A stretch of DNA of 64,000 nucleotides. Origin: Serratia ficaria. GTDB lineage: Bacteria > Pseudomonadota > Gammaproteobacteria > Enterobacterales > Enterobacteriaceae. The DNA is taken from NCBI RefSeq assembly GCF_900187015.1, contig NZ_LT906479.1, positions 2,542,001-2,606,000 of the forward strand, written 5' to 3'. This document shows, piece after piece, positions 1-7,427 of the stretch. The translations under genes and the position numbers were made by a program. Under the pieces are notes generated by a model, which saw only the letters and a program-made list of their open reading frames with translations, ran no database searches and was not told the DNA's origin. The first letter of the stretch is position 1. Each line of letters opens with the position of its first letter.

Positions 1-1596
1 GCGCTGGCCAACCTGCAGGCGCTGACCCTGCCGCAGGGCGATCGCCTGCAGTGGCTGTATTACGGTTCCGGCCACGCCAGCGCCATCAAATTCAACCAGC
101 AGGTGGTGAGCGAGTTCACCCGCGATCGCCTGCACCGGGAAACCGGCCGCAGCCAGGGCGCGCTGCAGCAACAGCGGCGCTATGACGAAATGGGGCGCCG
201 CAGCTGGCAAAGCAGCGCCTTCGGCCACGACAAGCTGACCCGGCCGGAAGACGGCGCGCTGTGGCGGGCATTCCGCTATACCGGGCGCGGCGAGCTGGCC
301 GGCGTTAGCGATGCGCTGCGCGGCGAGGTGCACTACGGCTACGACGCCGAAGGCCGCCTGCTGCAGCATCGCGAACCCGCGCAGGGCAAGCCGGGCAGCC
401 GGTTGGTGTACGACATGGCGGATAACCTGCTGGGGGAAAAAGGCCCCAACGGCGACGTGGAAACGCACCTGCCGCTGGCGCCTGTCGCCGACAACCGCCT
501 GACGCATTGGCAGAAGTTGTTCTACCGTTACGACGCCTGGGGCAACCTGATCAGCCGGCGCAACGGCATTTATGAGCAGCACTATCGCTACGACGCCGAT
601 AACCGGCTGATACAGGCGCGCGGCCGCGGGCCGCAGGGCGAGTTCGACGCGCAGTATCACTACGACGCGCTGGGGCGCCGCACGCGCAAGACGGTCAGCT
701 ACAAGGGGAAAGCGGCGCAGACAACGCGCTTTGTGTGGCAGGGTTACCGGCTGCTGCAGGAGCAGCGGGCAGACGGCAGCCGCCGCAGCTGGAGCTACGA
801 TCCGGCCAGCCCGTGGAGCCCGTTGGCGGCGCTGGAGCAGGCGGGCGACAGCCGTTCGGCGGAGATATATTGGTACCACACGGATCTGAACAGCGCGCCG
901 CTGGAGGTGAGCGATGCGGCGGGCAACCTGCGCTGGTCCGGGCAATACGACACCTTCGGCAAGCTGCAGGGGCAAACGGTAGAGGGCGCGGCCAGGCGCA
1001 ATGGCGCGCAGTACGATCAACCGCTGCGCTACGCCGGGCAGTACCAGGACGACGAAAGCGGCCTGCACTATAATCTGTTCCGTTACTACGAGCCGGAGGT
1101 GGGGCGCTTTACCACCCAGGATCCGATCGGGCTGCGCGGCGGGTTGAACCTGTATCAGTATGCGCCGAATCCATATGGATGGATTGACCCGTTTGGGTTA
1201 TCTGGAACTCGAATTCCGAGGACAAATGGCCATTGGGACGGCGTCCCTGGTGAAAGTAATTGGTATTCTTATAAGCCAGCGGTAAATGCCGTTACAAATA
1301 ATCAGCCAATACCATTCTCTAATGGGCGGCCAGATTTTTCTCCATGGTCAAAAGGAAGCATAACTTTTGAAAATAATGTTCTGGATGGCACTGAAAAGGA
1401 TTTTCCTAAGGTATACAAAGCAATAGCTAAAGAAAAGGGAATTACGCAAAGTGCTGCACAAAAATTATTGCGTAAAAATAAACTAACGCCACACCATCTT
1501 AGTAATACAGAGATAATACTGGTACCTCGTGGATTGCATGGGAACGTACCACATATAGGGTCTGCATCAGATATGAGGAATGGAAAAAAATGTTGA
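1..1596 (+). CDS. Rhs family protein, C-terminal part, with HNH/EndoVII-type nuclease tip (5' end outside window)
   Basis: The reading frame is open from base 1, so the gene starts upstream; the GTG at 103 is only an internal codon. The visible 531 residues are Rhs core with YD repeats (YRYDA, YHYDALGRR), which in this family form a shell around the toxin. The core ends at the conserved DPIGL junction (about 1121-1135) and the WIDPFGLSG segment near 1180-1203. Beyond that base composition drops to AT-rich and the tip is variable. The tip carries TPHHLSN, LVPRGLH and an H-I-G-S end (about 1486-1570), the pattern of LHH/GHH-type HNH/endonuclease VII toxins. Inferred role: a DNA-cleaving contact-dependent effector, probably delivered by type VI secretion. 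Its stop overlaps the start of the immunity gene. Confidence 0.9.
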   Translation, partial: ALANLQALTLPQGDRLQWLYYGSGHASAIKFNQQVVSEFTRDRLHRETGRSQGALQQQRRYDEMGRRSWQSSAFGHDKLTRPEDGALWRAFRYTGRGELAGVSDALRGEVHYGYDAEGRLLQHREPAQGKPGSRLVYDMADNLLGEKGPNGDVETHLPLAPVADNRLTHWQKLFYRYDAWGNLISRRNGIYEQHYRYDADNRLIQARGRGPQGEFDAQYHYDALGRRTRKTVSYKGKAAQTTRFVWQGYRLLQEQRADGSRRSWSYDPASPWSPLAALEQAGDSRSAEIYWYHTDLNSAPLEVSDAAGNLRWSGQYDTFGKLQGQTVEGAARRNGAQYDQPLRYAGQYQDDESGLHYNLFRYYEPEVGRFTTQDPIGLRGGLNLYQYAPNPYGWIDPFGLSGTRIPRTNGHWDGVPGESNWYSYKPAVNAVTNNQPIPFSNGRPDFSPWSKGSITFENNVLDGTEKDFPKVYKAIAKEKGITQSAAQKLLRKNKLTPHHLSNTEIILVPRGLHGNVPHIGSASDMRNGKKC

Positions 1597-2138
1597 AAAA
1601 GCTAGAGAAACTTGGTGTTGCTCTGAGTAAGCTACCGAATGGGGTAGACAATCCTTTATTAAAAAGACTTGAAGGGTACTCAGGTATTTTGCCGAAGGAA
1701 TATTGTGATTTTCTGGCTAACTTTAGCCAAGGGGCTGAGTTTGACTCTTTAATCGTTTATAAAGGAATTGAAGCGTCTCCATGGGCAAGTAAAGATGGAT
1801 ATGATTCACTGGAATACTTTTATGGATTAAGTAACTCAGAGGGGGGGGGAGGGGATATCTTTGAGTTCATTGAAATGTATAAGGATGATCTTAGAGAACA
1901 ATGGCTGCCTATAGCATCATCAGATGGCGGCAATCAAATATGTCTTTGCCTAACTGGGAAAATGGTTGGGCAAATTTGGTTCTGGGATCATGAAGCAGAT
2001 CCTTTATATGATGAAAATCACGTAATTGCAGGATTGTCACTAGCTGCTTACGATTTGAAAGATTTTATTTATCGTCTTGAAATTGATAAGGAAGAACCTG
2101 ATATATCAGGAGTAAAGAAAGTCGTTTTAGATTTTTGA
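1590..2138 (+). CDS. SUKH (SMI1/KNR4)-type immunity protein
   Basis: The 182-residue protein starts inside the last codons of the rhs gene (7-base overlap). GAGGAA lies 9 bases upstream of the ATG. The sequence has the SUKH look: LPKEYCDFLANFSQG near residues 35-48, a central acidic stretch, then GGNQICLCL and a QIWFWDHE strand around 113-135. SUKH proteins commonly neutralise nuclease tips of Rhs and CDI toxins. Position directly behind the nuclease tip and low GC support the role of cognate immunity protein. A run of nine G bases (1842-1850) encodes a glycine stretch and is a possible slippage site. Confidence 0.8.
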   Translation: MLKKLEKLGVALSKLPNGVDNPLLKRLEGYSGILPKEYCDFLANFSQGAEFDSLIVYKGIEASPWASKDGYDSLEYFYGLSNSEGGGGDIFEFIEMYKDDLREQWLPIASSDGGNQICLCLTGKMVGQIWFWDHEADPLYDENHVIAGLSLAAYDLKDFIYRLEIDKEEPDISGVKKVVLDF

Positions 2139-2180
2139 ATATATTTACGCTCTTTAAAAAATAAACCACAAGAGCAATAA

Positions 2181-3341
2181 TCGAGTTGGCCTTCAGGGTG
2201 TTTTTACCTGCGCCCGCAGAACGACATTGACGCGCACCTGCCGTTGGCGCCGATCGCCGACAACCGCCTGATGCATTGGCAGAAATTGTTCTACCGTTAC
2301 GACGCCGATAACCGGCTGATACAGGCGCGCGGCCGCGGGCCGCAGGGCGAGTTCGACGCGCAGTATCACTACGACGCGCTGGGGCGCCGCACGCGCAAGA
2401 CGGTCAGCTACAAGGGGAAAGCGGCGCAGACTACGCGCTTTGTGTGGCAGGGTTACCGGCTGCTGCAGGAGCAGCGGGCAGACGGCAGCCGCCGCAGCTG
2501 GAGCTACGATCCGGCCAGCCCGTGGAGCCCGTTGGCGGCGCTGGAGCAGGCGGGCGACAGCCGTTCGGCGGAGATATACTGGTACCACACGGATCTGAAC
2601 AGCGCGCCGCTGGAGGTGAGCGATGCGGCGGGCAACCTGCGTTGGTCCGGGCAATACGACACCTTCGGCAAGCTGCAGGGGCAAACGGTGGCGGGCGCGG
2701 CCAGGCGCAATGGCGCGCAATACGATCAACCGCTGCGCTACGCCGGGCAGTATCAGGACGACGAGAGCGGCCTGCACTATAATCTGTTCCGTTACTACGA
2801 GCCGGAGGTAGGGCGCTTTACCACCCAGGATCCGATCGGGCTGCACGGCGGGTTGAACCTGTATCAGTATGCGCCGAACCCATATGGATGGATTGACCCG
2901 TTTGGGTTATCTGGAGAAGGAGTTCCGCATGGCTTTAATAGTTTCGGTCAATTTAAACAATTCGGTGAAGCATTACAGGCAGGAATGAGTAAATTAGGAT
3001 ATCCCGGCACAGTTTCATATATGCAAGGAAGCTCCGTATCGGGGGTAAGTTTCTCTACAGGACAACCATTTGATGTTGGCCGCGTTAGTGATTTTGACGT
3101 TGCTATTTCACATCCTGATTTATATCAGAAAGCAGAACAGCTGGGAATAGGAAAAGGAGGACGAACTGGGCCAATTGATATGGGAAGTGAAATGGCGAAG
3201 AAATTAGGCATTGATGATACATTGCAAAAATTATCCAAAATGTCAGGAGGTAGACCTGTGAACGCAATGGTCTTTGAATCTGCTGCTGAAGTTAAGGCTA
3301 AAGGGAAGGGAACTAGAATACCAGGTAAATGTGGAGGATAA
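2181..3341 (+). CDS. Orphan Rhs C-terminal cassette with putative nucleotidyltransferase-fold toxin tip
   Basis: A displaced copy of the Rhs core end. The frame opens after a stop at 2178 and lacks any N-terminal Rhs region; the first clear start is TTG 2244. From about 2241 to 2920 the DNA is nearly the same as 481-1198 of the first rhs gene, apart from a missing YD repeat. After WIDPFGLSG (about 2891-2917) the sequence turns AT-rich. The tip contains GSSVSG (from 3027) and SDFDVAI (from 3087). This G-S followed by D-x-D arrangement is typical of polymerase-beta-like nucleotidyltransferases, so a nucleotide-transferring toxin is inferred. An alternative is a different fold with a chance motif. 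It may be expressed only after recombination with the full-length gene upstream. Confidence 0.7.
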   Translation, partial: SSWPSGCFYLRPQNDIDAHLPLAPIADNRLMHWQKLFYRYDADNRLIQARGRGPQGEFDAQYHYDALGRRTRKTVSYKGKAAQTTRFVWQGYRLLQEQRADGSRRSWSYDPASPWSPLAALEQAGDSRSAEIYWYHTDLNSAPLEVSDAAGNLRWSGQYDTFGKLQGQTVAGAARRNGAQYDQPLRYAGQYQDDESGLHYNLFRYYEPEVGRFTTQDPIGLHGGLNLYQYAPNPYGWIDPFGLSGEGVPHGFNSFGQFKQFGEALQAGMSKLGYPGTVSYMQGSSVSGVSFSTGQPFDVGRVSDFDVAISHPDLYQKAEQLGIGKGGRTGPIDMGSEMAKKLGIDDTLQKLSKMSGGRPVNAMVFESAAEVKAKGKGTRIPGKCGG

Positions 3342-3344
3342 GTT

Positions 3345-3698
3345 ATGAAAAAATTATATTTCTTAAAATATGGCAGTACCACATCAAAAAAAGAAGTAAG
3401 TAAATTACTGGACGATAAATGGGATATAACTTGTTCTGAGCATGACAGCTCCTATTTTGGTGTTTACTTTTCATATACTGGTCTTTATGCGGACAAGTTA
3501 ACCATTACTGATAATTATATTTCTCACTCGAATGAGTGGTTAGAAGAAGATAACAAGGAGTTTAGTGCGATAATTAAAGTATCTTTCACTAATGGGAAGA
3601 ATCCAGAAAAACTAAGTAGGTACAAGTTCTTGAAAAATGCGTTTAATAAGCTTGATGGAATATTTATCATATGCGATGAATGCATTGAAGAAGAGTAA
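3345..3698 (+). CDS. Unrecognised small protein, candidate immunity protein
   Basis: A 117-residue, AT-rich gene with an ideal ribosome site (GGAGGA at 3333-3338) that begins three bases after the toxin stop. I do not recognise the family. It is soluble-looking, with no signal peptide or membrane segment, and has an acidic C-terminus ending CDECIEEE. Position immediately behind a toxin tip, co-translation geometry and matching low GC make it the likely antidote. A hairpin terminator follows at 3714-3739. Confidence 0.65.
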   Translation: MKKLYFLKYGSTTSKKEVSKLLDDKWDITCSEHDSSYFGVYFSYTGLYADKLTITDNYISHSNEWLEEDNKEFSAIIKVSFTNGKNPEKLSRYKFLKNAFNKLDGIFIICDECIEEE

Positions 3699-3713
3699 TC
3701 TATAAGCTGTCGC

Positions 3714-3739
3714 AAGGATCCTTTTTTTTGGATCTTTTT
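3714..3739 (+). terminator. Rho-independent terminator behind second toxin/immunity cassette
   Basis: AAGGATCC at 3714-3721 pairs with GGATCTTT at 3730-3737 (8 pairs including one G-U) around a loop of eight T, followed by further T. It ends the second cassette before the third core fragment begins. Confidence 0.6.
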
Positions 3740-3835
3740 AGTGAGAAGCATTAAATATGAGATGTAAGATAAAAGCTTGAAAAGGAGATGTTCGGTTCTT
3801 TAAAAAGAAAAACATAGGAAGAGTAAAAGCATTAG

Positions 3836-4603
3836 ATTTTTAGTTGCACCAAAGGCCGCCGCAGCTGGAGCTACGATCCGGCCAGCCCGTGGAGCCCGTT
3901 GGCGGCGCTGGAGCAGGCGGGCGACAGCCGTTCGGCGGAGATATATTGGTACCACACGGATCTGAACAGCGCGCCGCTGGAGGTGACCGATGCGGCGGGC
4001 AAACTGCGCTGGTCCGGGCAATACGACACCTTCGGCAAGCTGCAGGGGCAAACGGTAGAGGGCGCGGCCAGGCGCAATGGCGCGCAATACGATCAACCGC
4101 TGCGCTACGCCGGGCAGTATCAGGACGACGAGAGCGGCCTGCACTATAATCTGTTCCGTTACTACGAGCCGGAGGTGGGGCGCTTCACCACCCAGGATCC
4201 GATCGGGCTGCGCGGCGGGTTGAACCTGTATCAGTATGCGCCGAATCCGCTGATGTGGGTGGATCCGTTTGGGTTGAGTAGTAAGCCTTGCAAGACTGAA
4301 GAGACAACCCGTGTTCGCCATTACACCAATCGTAAAGGCTCAAATGCAATTGAAGAAAGTGGCGTAATAAAAGCCCAGGATAATGGTCGAGTGTATGTAG
4401 AACCTGCAAATAAAAAACCAATGAGTCAAGTTCAGGCTGAAAATAAATATCAAATTAAACCTGGGAGAGGAAGGGATTATGTTGAGACCGATGTTCCTAA
4501 CTCACAATTAGAGTGGATTACTAATCCTCGCTATCATACCCAAGAGCTTACTGTGAAAGGTGATGTAGTCCTAAGAAACCCAACAGTCACAAAAAGGAAG
4601 TAA
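3836..4603 (+). CDS. Orphan Rhs C-terminal cassette with HYD1-type ADP-ribosyltransferase tip
   Basis: A second displaced cassette. Homology to the Rhs core begins at about 3855, so the remnant is only some 140 residues. No good start codon with a ribosome site is visible; the frame is open from 3836 and TTG 3899 is possible. The core ends in NPLMWVDPFGLSS. The tip (about 4270-4600) begins VRHYTNRKG and continues with IEESGVI and an acidic, basic-ended C-terminus. This RHYT opening is the hallmark of the HYD1 class of ADP-ribosyltransferase toxins. Inferred action: modification of a host-cell protein or nucleic acid with ADP-ribose from NAD. Expression probably needs recombination or read-through. 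Confidence 0.7.
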   Translation: MFSCTKGRRSWSYDPASPWSPLAALEQAGDSRSAEIYWYHTDLNSAPLEVTDAAGKLRWSGQYDTFGKLQGQTVEGAARRNGAQYDQPLRYAGQYQDDESGLHYNLFRYYEPEVGRFTTQDPIGLRGGLNLYQYAPNPLMWVDPFGLSSKPCKTEETTRVRHYTNRKGSNAIEESGVIKAQDNGRVYVEPANKKPMSQVQAENKYQIKPGRGRDYVETDVPNSQLEWITNPRYHTQELTVKGDVVLRNPTVTKRK

Positions 4604-4604
4604 A

Positions 4605-4922
4605 ATGTTAAAAGAAAATGAAATAATAAAGCTAACAGGTGAGGAAGCTGTTAATATAATCAAGGAAGTTAATTATTTATTGATCTCACTTGGCAATATA
4701 GCACATTTTTATTATAACGAGCCGGTTATTAGTGCCGATAAGCGGTTGGAGTATGAGAGCGAAACAACTAAATTCATAGACAAGAATAAAGTTACACATA
4801 GATTGGCAGAAATCAGAAGGGTATTGTCCAGTAAGTTTGATAATAGCCTTGGTGATGATGATATGGATGATATAGAGAGAGCTACAGAGGATACCCCATA
4901 TTGGGAGAAGCCGGGAGACTAG
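4605..4922 (+). CDS. Unrecognised small protein, candidate immunity protein of HYD1-type toxin
   Basis: A 105-residue acidic protein whose ATG comes one base after the toxin stop, with AAGGAAG just upstream. I do not recognise the family. It looks helical (EEAVNIIKEVNYLLISL, then HRLAEIRRVLSS) and has an acidic segment GDDDMDDIE near the C-terminus. No signal or membrane segment is seen. Coupling to the toxin tip and low GC indicate an immunity role. Confidence 0.6.
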   Translation: MLKENEIIKLTGEEAVNIIKEVNYLLISLGNIAHFYYNEPVISADKRLEYESETTKFIDKNKVTHRLAEIRRVLSSKFDNSLGDDDMDDIERATEDTPYWEKPGD

Positions 4923-4935
4923 CTTCAAAGAAAAT

Positions 4936-4964
4936 TAGGCGCCACAGGAATAGTGTGGTGCCTA
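4936..4964 (+). terminator. Hairpin behind third cassette, possible weak terminator
   Basis: TAGGCGCCAC (4936-4945) pairs with GTGGTGCCTA (4955-4964), ten pairs with one G-U. No T-run follows on the plus strand, so termination is uncertain. Confidence 0.35.
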
Positions 4965-5076
4965 TTGCTAAAATAAGCGAATTTAGAATTTCATTCTAGA
5001 GCAGAAAAAGATCGAAACGGTAGGAGGCATAATACCAGCAGTCGCTGTGCGACGCCTGGTAATATCAGTACGATGA

Positions 5077-5584
5077 TATTGGCCGGCACTACAGGTAGAG
5101 TGGGCCAAGTATGCGCCGAACCCGCTGATGTGGGTGGATCCGCTGGGGTTGAGTCCGTGTAACTCGCCGAAAGGTTATAAAACAGGTGATGTGGATCCTC
5201 ATGGTAATTTATCACCAGGGGTGAACCATGCTGTAGGGCACACAAATAGCAAAACTGATGGTTTTGTTCAGAGTCACCACCCTATTCAAGATGCATGGGC
5301 TAAACGCAGAATTGATGGATATCAAAGGAACTCTGCACCAGCAACCCTACTGAGGTCAGCTTCTGGAAGTCCTCATGCAGGAATTAGTGCTGTTCAGCGG
5401 ACTCGGCGAGCCCTAACTGGTGGTTGGGATACAAACGTTAAAACAAGAGTTTAATATTAGCTATAGAGAAATGCTTGACTCTGGTGTTCCTGTTGAACAA
5501 GTCAGGAAATCGCTTGGAGACGCATATAAGTACTTTGGCGGGCTGAGAGAAAAGAACATAGGCAATCCGTTCTTTGATATTTAG
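5077..5584 (+). pseudogene. Orphan Rhs cassette with SHH-type nuclease tip, frameshifted
   Basis: The core remnant here is only about a dozen residues: YAPNPLMWVDPLGLS (about 5110-5154), preceded by unrelated sequence and a stop at 5074. The tip contains FVQSHHPIQDAW (from about 5263), YQRNSAP and GSPHAGIS followed by QRTRR, which matches the SHH group of HNH/endonuclease VII toxins. The frame stops at 5454. From about 5440 the next frame continues the expected C-terminus (ISYREMLDSGVPVEQV, then a helical end) to a stop at 5582-5584. A single-base change around 5430-5445 therefore splits the tip, so the toxin is probably inactive unless this is an assembly error. Confidence 0.65.
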
Positions 5585-5612
5585 GGTTTTAATTTTCTGT
5601 GTGGAGGTTTTT

Positions 5613-5993
5613 GTGAATAAAGATGAGATTCTAAAGGAATTAAAGAAAATAGAGAGTGATGCCGGAGGTAAATTACCCACGCTATATGAAAAATTCCTCT
5701 CTGAAGAGGTGCAGGATGCGGATTTATATGAAATTACGAGCCAACGTGGAGATTCTGTTTATATATTTAATTACAAAGATATCATTGAGCGAAATAATAC
5801 ATATGCCATCCAGGAAACAGAGCCTGACTTTCTATTGATAGGACAGGATGGTGATTTGGGATATTTCATAAATTTAAATGATGGCAGCGATAAAATATAT
5901 AGCTTAGACCTCGGTTCGCTTGGTAGTTTAGATATGGATGAAGAAGCACAAGATCTATACGAGTTACGTAATAGTTGCCACATACCTGAATAA
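5613..5993 (+). CDS. SUKH (SMI1/KNR4)-type immunity protein
   Basis: The start is taken as GTG 5613 because GGAGG lies at 5603-5607; the longer frame from 5574 lacks a ribosome site. The product has 126 residues. KLPTLYEKFL near the N-terminus and the acidic DFLLIGQDGDLGYFI core resemble the SUKH fold. It follows the broken SHH-type nuclease and is presumably its immunity protein, retained though the toxin is frameshifted. It is only distantly similar to the SUKH protein at 1590-2138. Confidence 0.7.
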   Translation: MNKDEILKELKKIESDAGGKLPTLYEKFLSEEVQDADLYEITSQRGDSVYIFNYKDIIERNNTYAIQETEPDFLLIGQDGDLGYFINLNDGSDKIYSLDLGSLGSLDMDEEAQDLYELRNSCHIPE

Positions 5994-6104
5994 TATATCG
6001 GGGTGAGCCATTTAAGATTGGCGGATTAAACCCCAGCCTTACTCCCCATGCTGCGGGCAACGCCAGAAGCGTGAAGCTCCCAGCCGCCCGCAAATATTCC
6101 CCGT

Positions 6105-7274
6105 TTACACCCAGCCCTTGCTGCGGAATTCGTGCAGCGTTTTAGCGACAAAGGTCATCTCCTGCGGCGTGCCGAACGAGATGCGGCACCAGCCGTCGGC
6201 CGGCGGGAAGGCGCGGCCCACCAGGATCCCGGCCTGTTTCATCTGCTGCTGAAACTGCGCCAGCGGCACGCCGAGCTGGAAGAACGCGAAATTGCCTTCG
6301 GAAGGCAGGCACCTCAGGTTGAGCGCGTTAAGCGCCTGCAGCAGGATTTGCCGCGAGGTGTCGTTGCTCTTTTTGCTGTAGGTGATGAAAGCCTGGTCCT
6401 CCAGCGACGCCAGCGCCGCATCCACGCCGCAGAAGTTGATCTTCTCGCCGGCGACGCGGTTAGCCAGGCGGGCAATCACCGCCGGCTGCGCCACCGCATA
6501 ACCGACGCGCATACCGGCCATGGCGAAGATCTTGGAGAAGGTCTTCAGCAGGATCACGTTGCCCGCGCCTTGCTTAATCATCGGCCCGACCGAGCGGAAG
6601 CGCGCATCGTTAACGAATTCGGCATAGGCCTCATCGACGATAAACATCGTGTCGGCCGGTTGGCTGGCGATCCAGGGTTCAATCAGATCGGCGGGAGTGA
6701 TGGTGGCGGTCGGGTTGTTGGGGTTGACCAGATACACCAGCGAAGGGCCGCCGTACTCGGCCACCGCCCGTTTCAGCCCTTCGATGTCGAACTGCCAGCC
6801 GTCGAGCATCGGCACCTTGGTGATTTTCATACCGGCAATTTTGGCGAAGTGTTCGCCGTCGCCGTAGGTCAGCGCCGGGATCACCAGCTGGGTGTCCAGC
6901 GTGGCGTAGGCCTCCACGGCGGCGCGTATCCCCTCCGAGGAACCGGCGGTCAGCAAAATGGCGCTCTCCGGCACCTGATACTGGCTGGCCAGCTTGCTGC
7001 GCAGGGCGATAATCTCGTCCTTGGCGTAGCGGTTGGCTTTTACCACCGCGTCGCGCGCCGCCGCCTGCGCCTTGGGCGACATGCCGAGCGGGTTTTCGTT
7101 GAAGTTGATGCGAATGGGGTTGGCGGCGGTGGGGGCGGTAAAGACGGGCGAACCGGGCATGGCGTCCGCCAGCGAGCTGCGGCTCAGCCCCGCCAGCGCT
7201 ACGCCGCCGGCCAGGGTCCCGGAGAGTTTCAACAGCTGTCTGCGTTTCAGGTTTAGGGTGCTGCTTTCTTGCAT
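6105..7274 (-). CDS. Tat-exported PLP-dependent aminotransferase (histidinol-phosphate aminotransferase-like)
   Basis: The start is set at 7274, where AAGGAG precedes the ATG by about 9 bases. The product has 389 residues. Residues 8-30 read NLKRRQLLKLSG followed by a small hydrophobic stretch, a twin-arginine export signal. The rest is a fold-type I aminotransferase: NENPLG near 59-64, NPNNPT at 184-189, DEAY at 214-217, the PLP lysine in TFSK (K248), and GMRVGY with the substrate-binding arginine near 256. The HisC-like family acts on amino acids and histidinol phosphate, but the true substrate is unknown. Unlike cytosolic HisC, this protein should act in the periplasm. A palindrome and a possible sigma-54 promoter lie upstream. 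Confidence 0.85.
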   Translation of the reverse strand: MQESSTLNLKRRQLLKLSGTLAGGVALAGLSRSSLADAMPGSPVFTAPTAANPIRINFNENPLGMSPKAQAAARDAVVKANRYAKDEIIALRSKLASQYQVPESAILLTAGSSEGIRAAVEAYATLDTQLVIPALTYGDGEHFAKIAGMKITKVPMLDGWQFDIEGLKRAVAEYGGPSLVYLVNPNNPTATITPADLIEPWIASQPADTMFIVDEAYAEFVNDARFRSVGPMIKQGAGNVILLKTFSKIFAMAGMRVGYAVAQPAVIARLANRVAGEKINFCGVDAALASLEDQAFITYSKKSNDTSRQILLQALNALNLRCLPSEGNFAFFQLGVPLAQFQQQMKQAGILVGRAFPPADGWCRISFGTPQEMTFVAKTLHEFRSKGWV

Positions 7275-7310
7275 CTGTCTGATCTCCTTGTTGAAAAACG
7301 TCAGGGAGAA

Positions 7311-7330
7311 CAGGCAGAAACCATGCCAAC
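7311..7330 (-). promoter_or_regulatory. Possible sigma-54 promoter of exported aminotransferase gene
   Basis: On the minus strand TTGGCATGGTTTCTGCC has GG and GC separated by ten bases and resembles the -24/-12 consensus TGGCACG-N4-TTGCW with three mismatches. It lies about 40 bases upstream of the start at 7274. This rests on motif resemblance only. Confidence 0.35.
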
Positions 7331-7367
7331 TTTTAACCTGTTGATTTTTAAAGGACTGAATAACCCT

Positions 7368-7383
7368 GTGCACTATAGTGCAC
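7368..7383. promoter_or_regulatory. Perfect 16-bp palindrome, probable operator
   Basis: GTGCACTATAGTGCAC is self-complementary over its whole length and lies about 95 bases upstream of the aminotransferase start. A TGCACCA element overlaps its end (7379-7385) and is repeated at 7401-7407, 22 bases away. The binding protein is unknown. Confidence 0.5.
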
Positions 7384-7385
7384 CA

Positions 7386-7427
7386 GCATAAGCGGGCAAC
7401 TGCACCATCGCGCAGTCCCGCTTATGC
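7386..7427 (-). terminator. Strong hairpin at the end of the DMT transporter gene
   Basis: GCATAAGCGGG (7386-7396) pairs perfectly with CCCGCTTATGC (7417-7427), with an inner ACTGC/GCAGT stem. The outer arm includes the stop codon of the transporter gene. There is no T-run, so it may be a Rho-independent-like or RNA-stabilising structure. Confidence 0.45.

Noticed and set aside
103..105. GTG at 103 as start of the first rhs gene
   Set aside because: The frame is open back to base 1 with Rhs-like sequence, so the gene begins outside the window.
7368..7407. TGCAC/GTGCA elements as an NtrC enhancer
   Set aside because: NtrC sites need TGCAC and GTGCA seven bases apart. Here the gap is four, so only an operator-like palindrome is reported.
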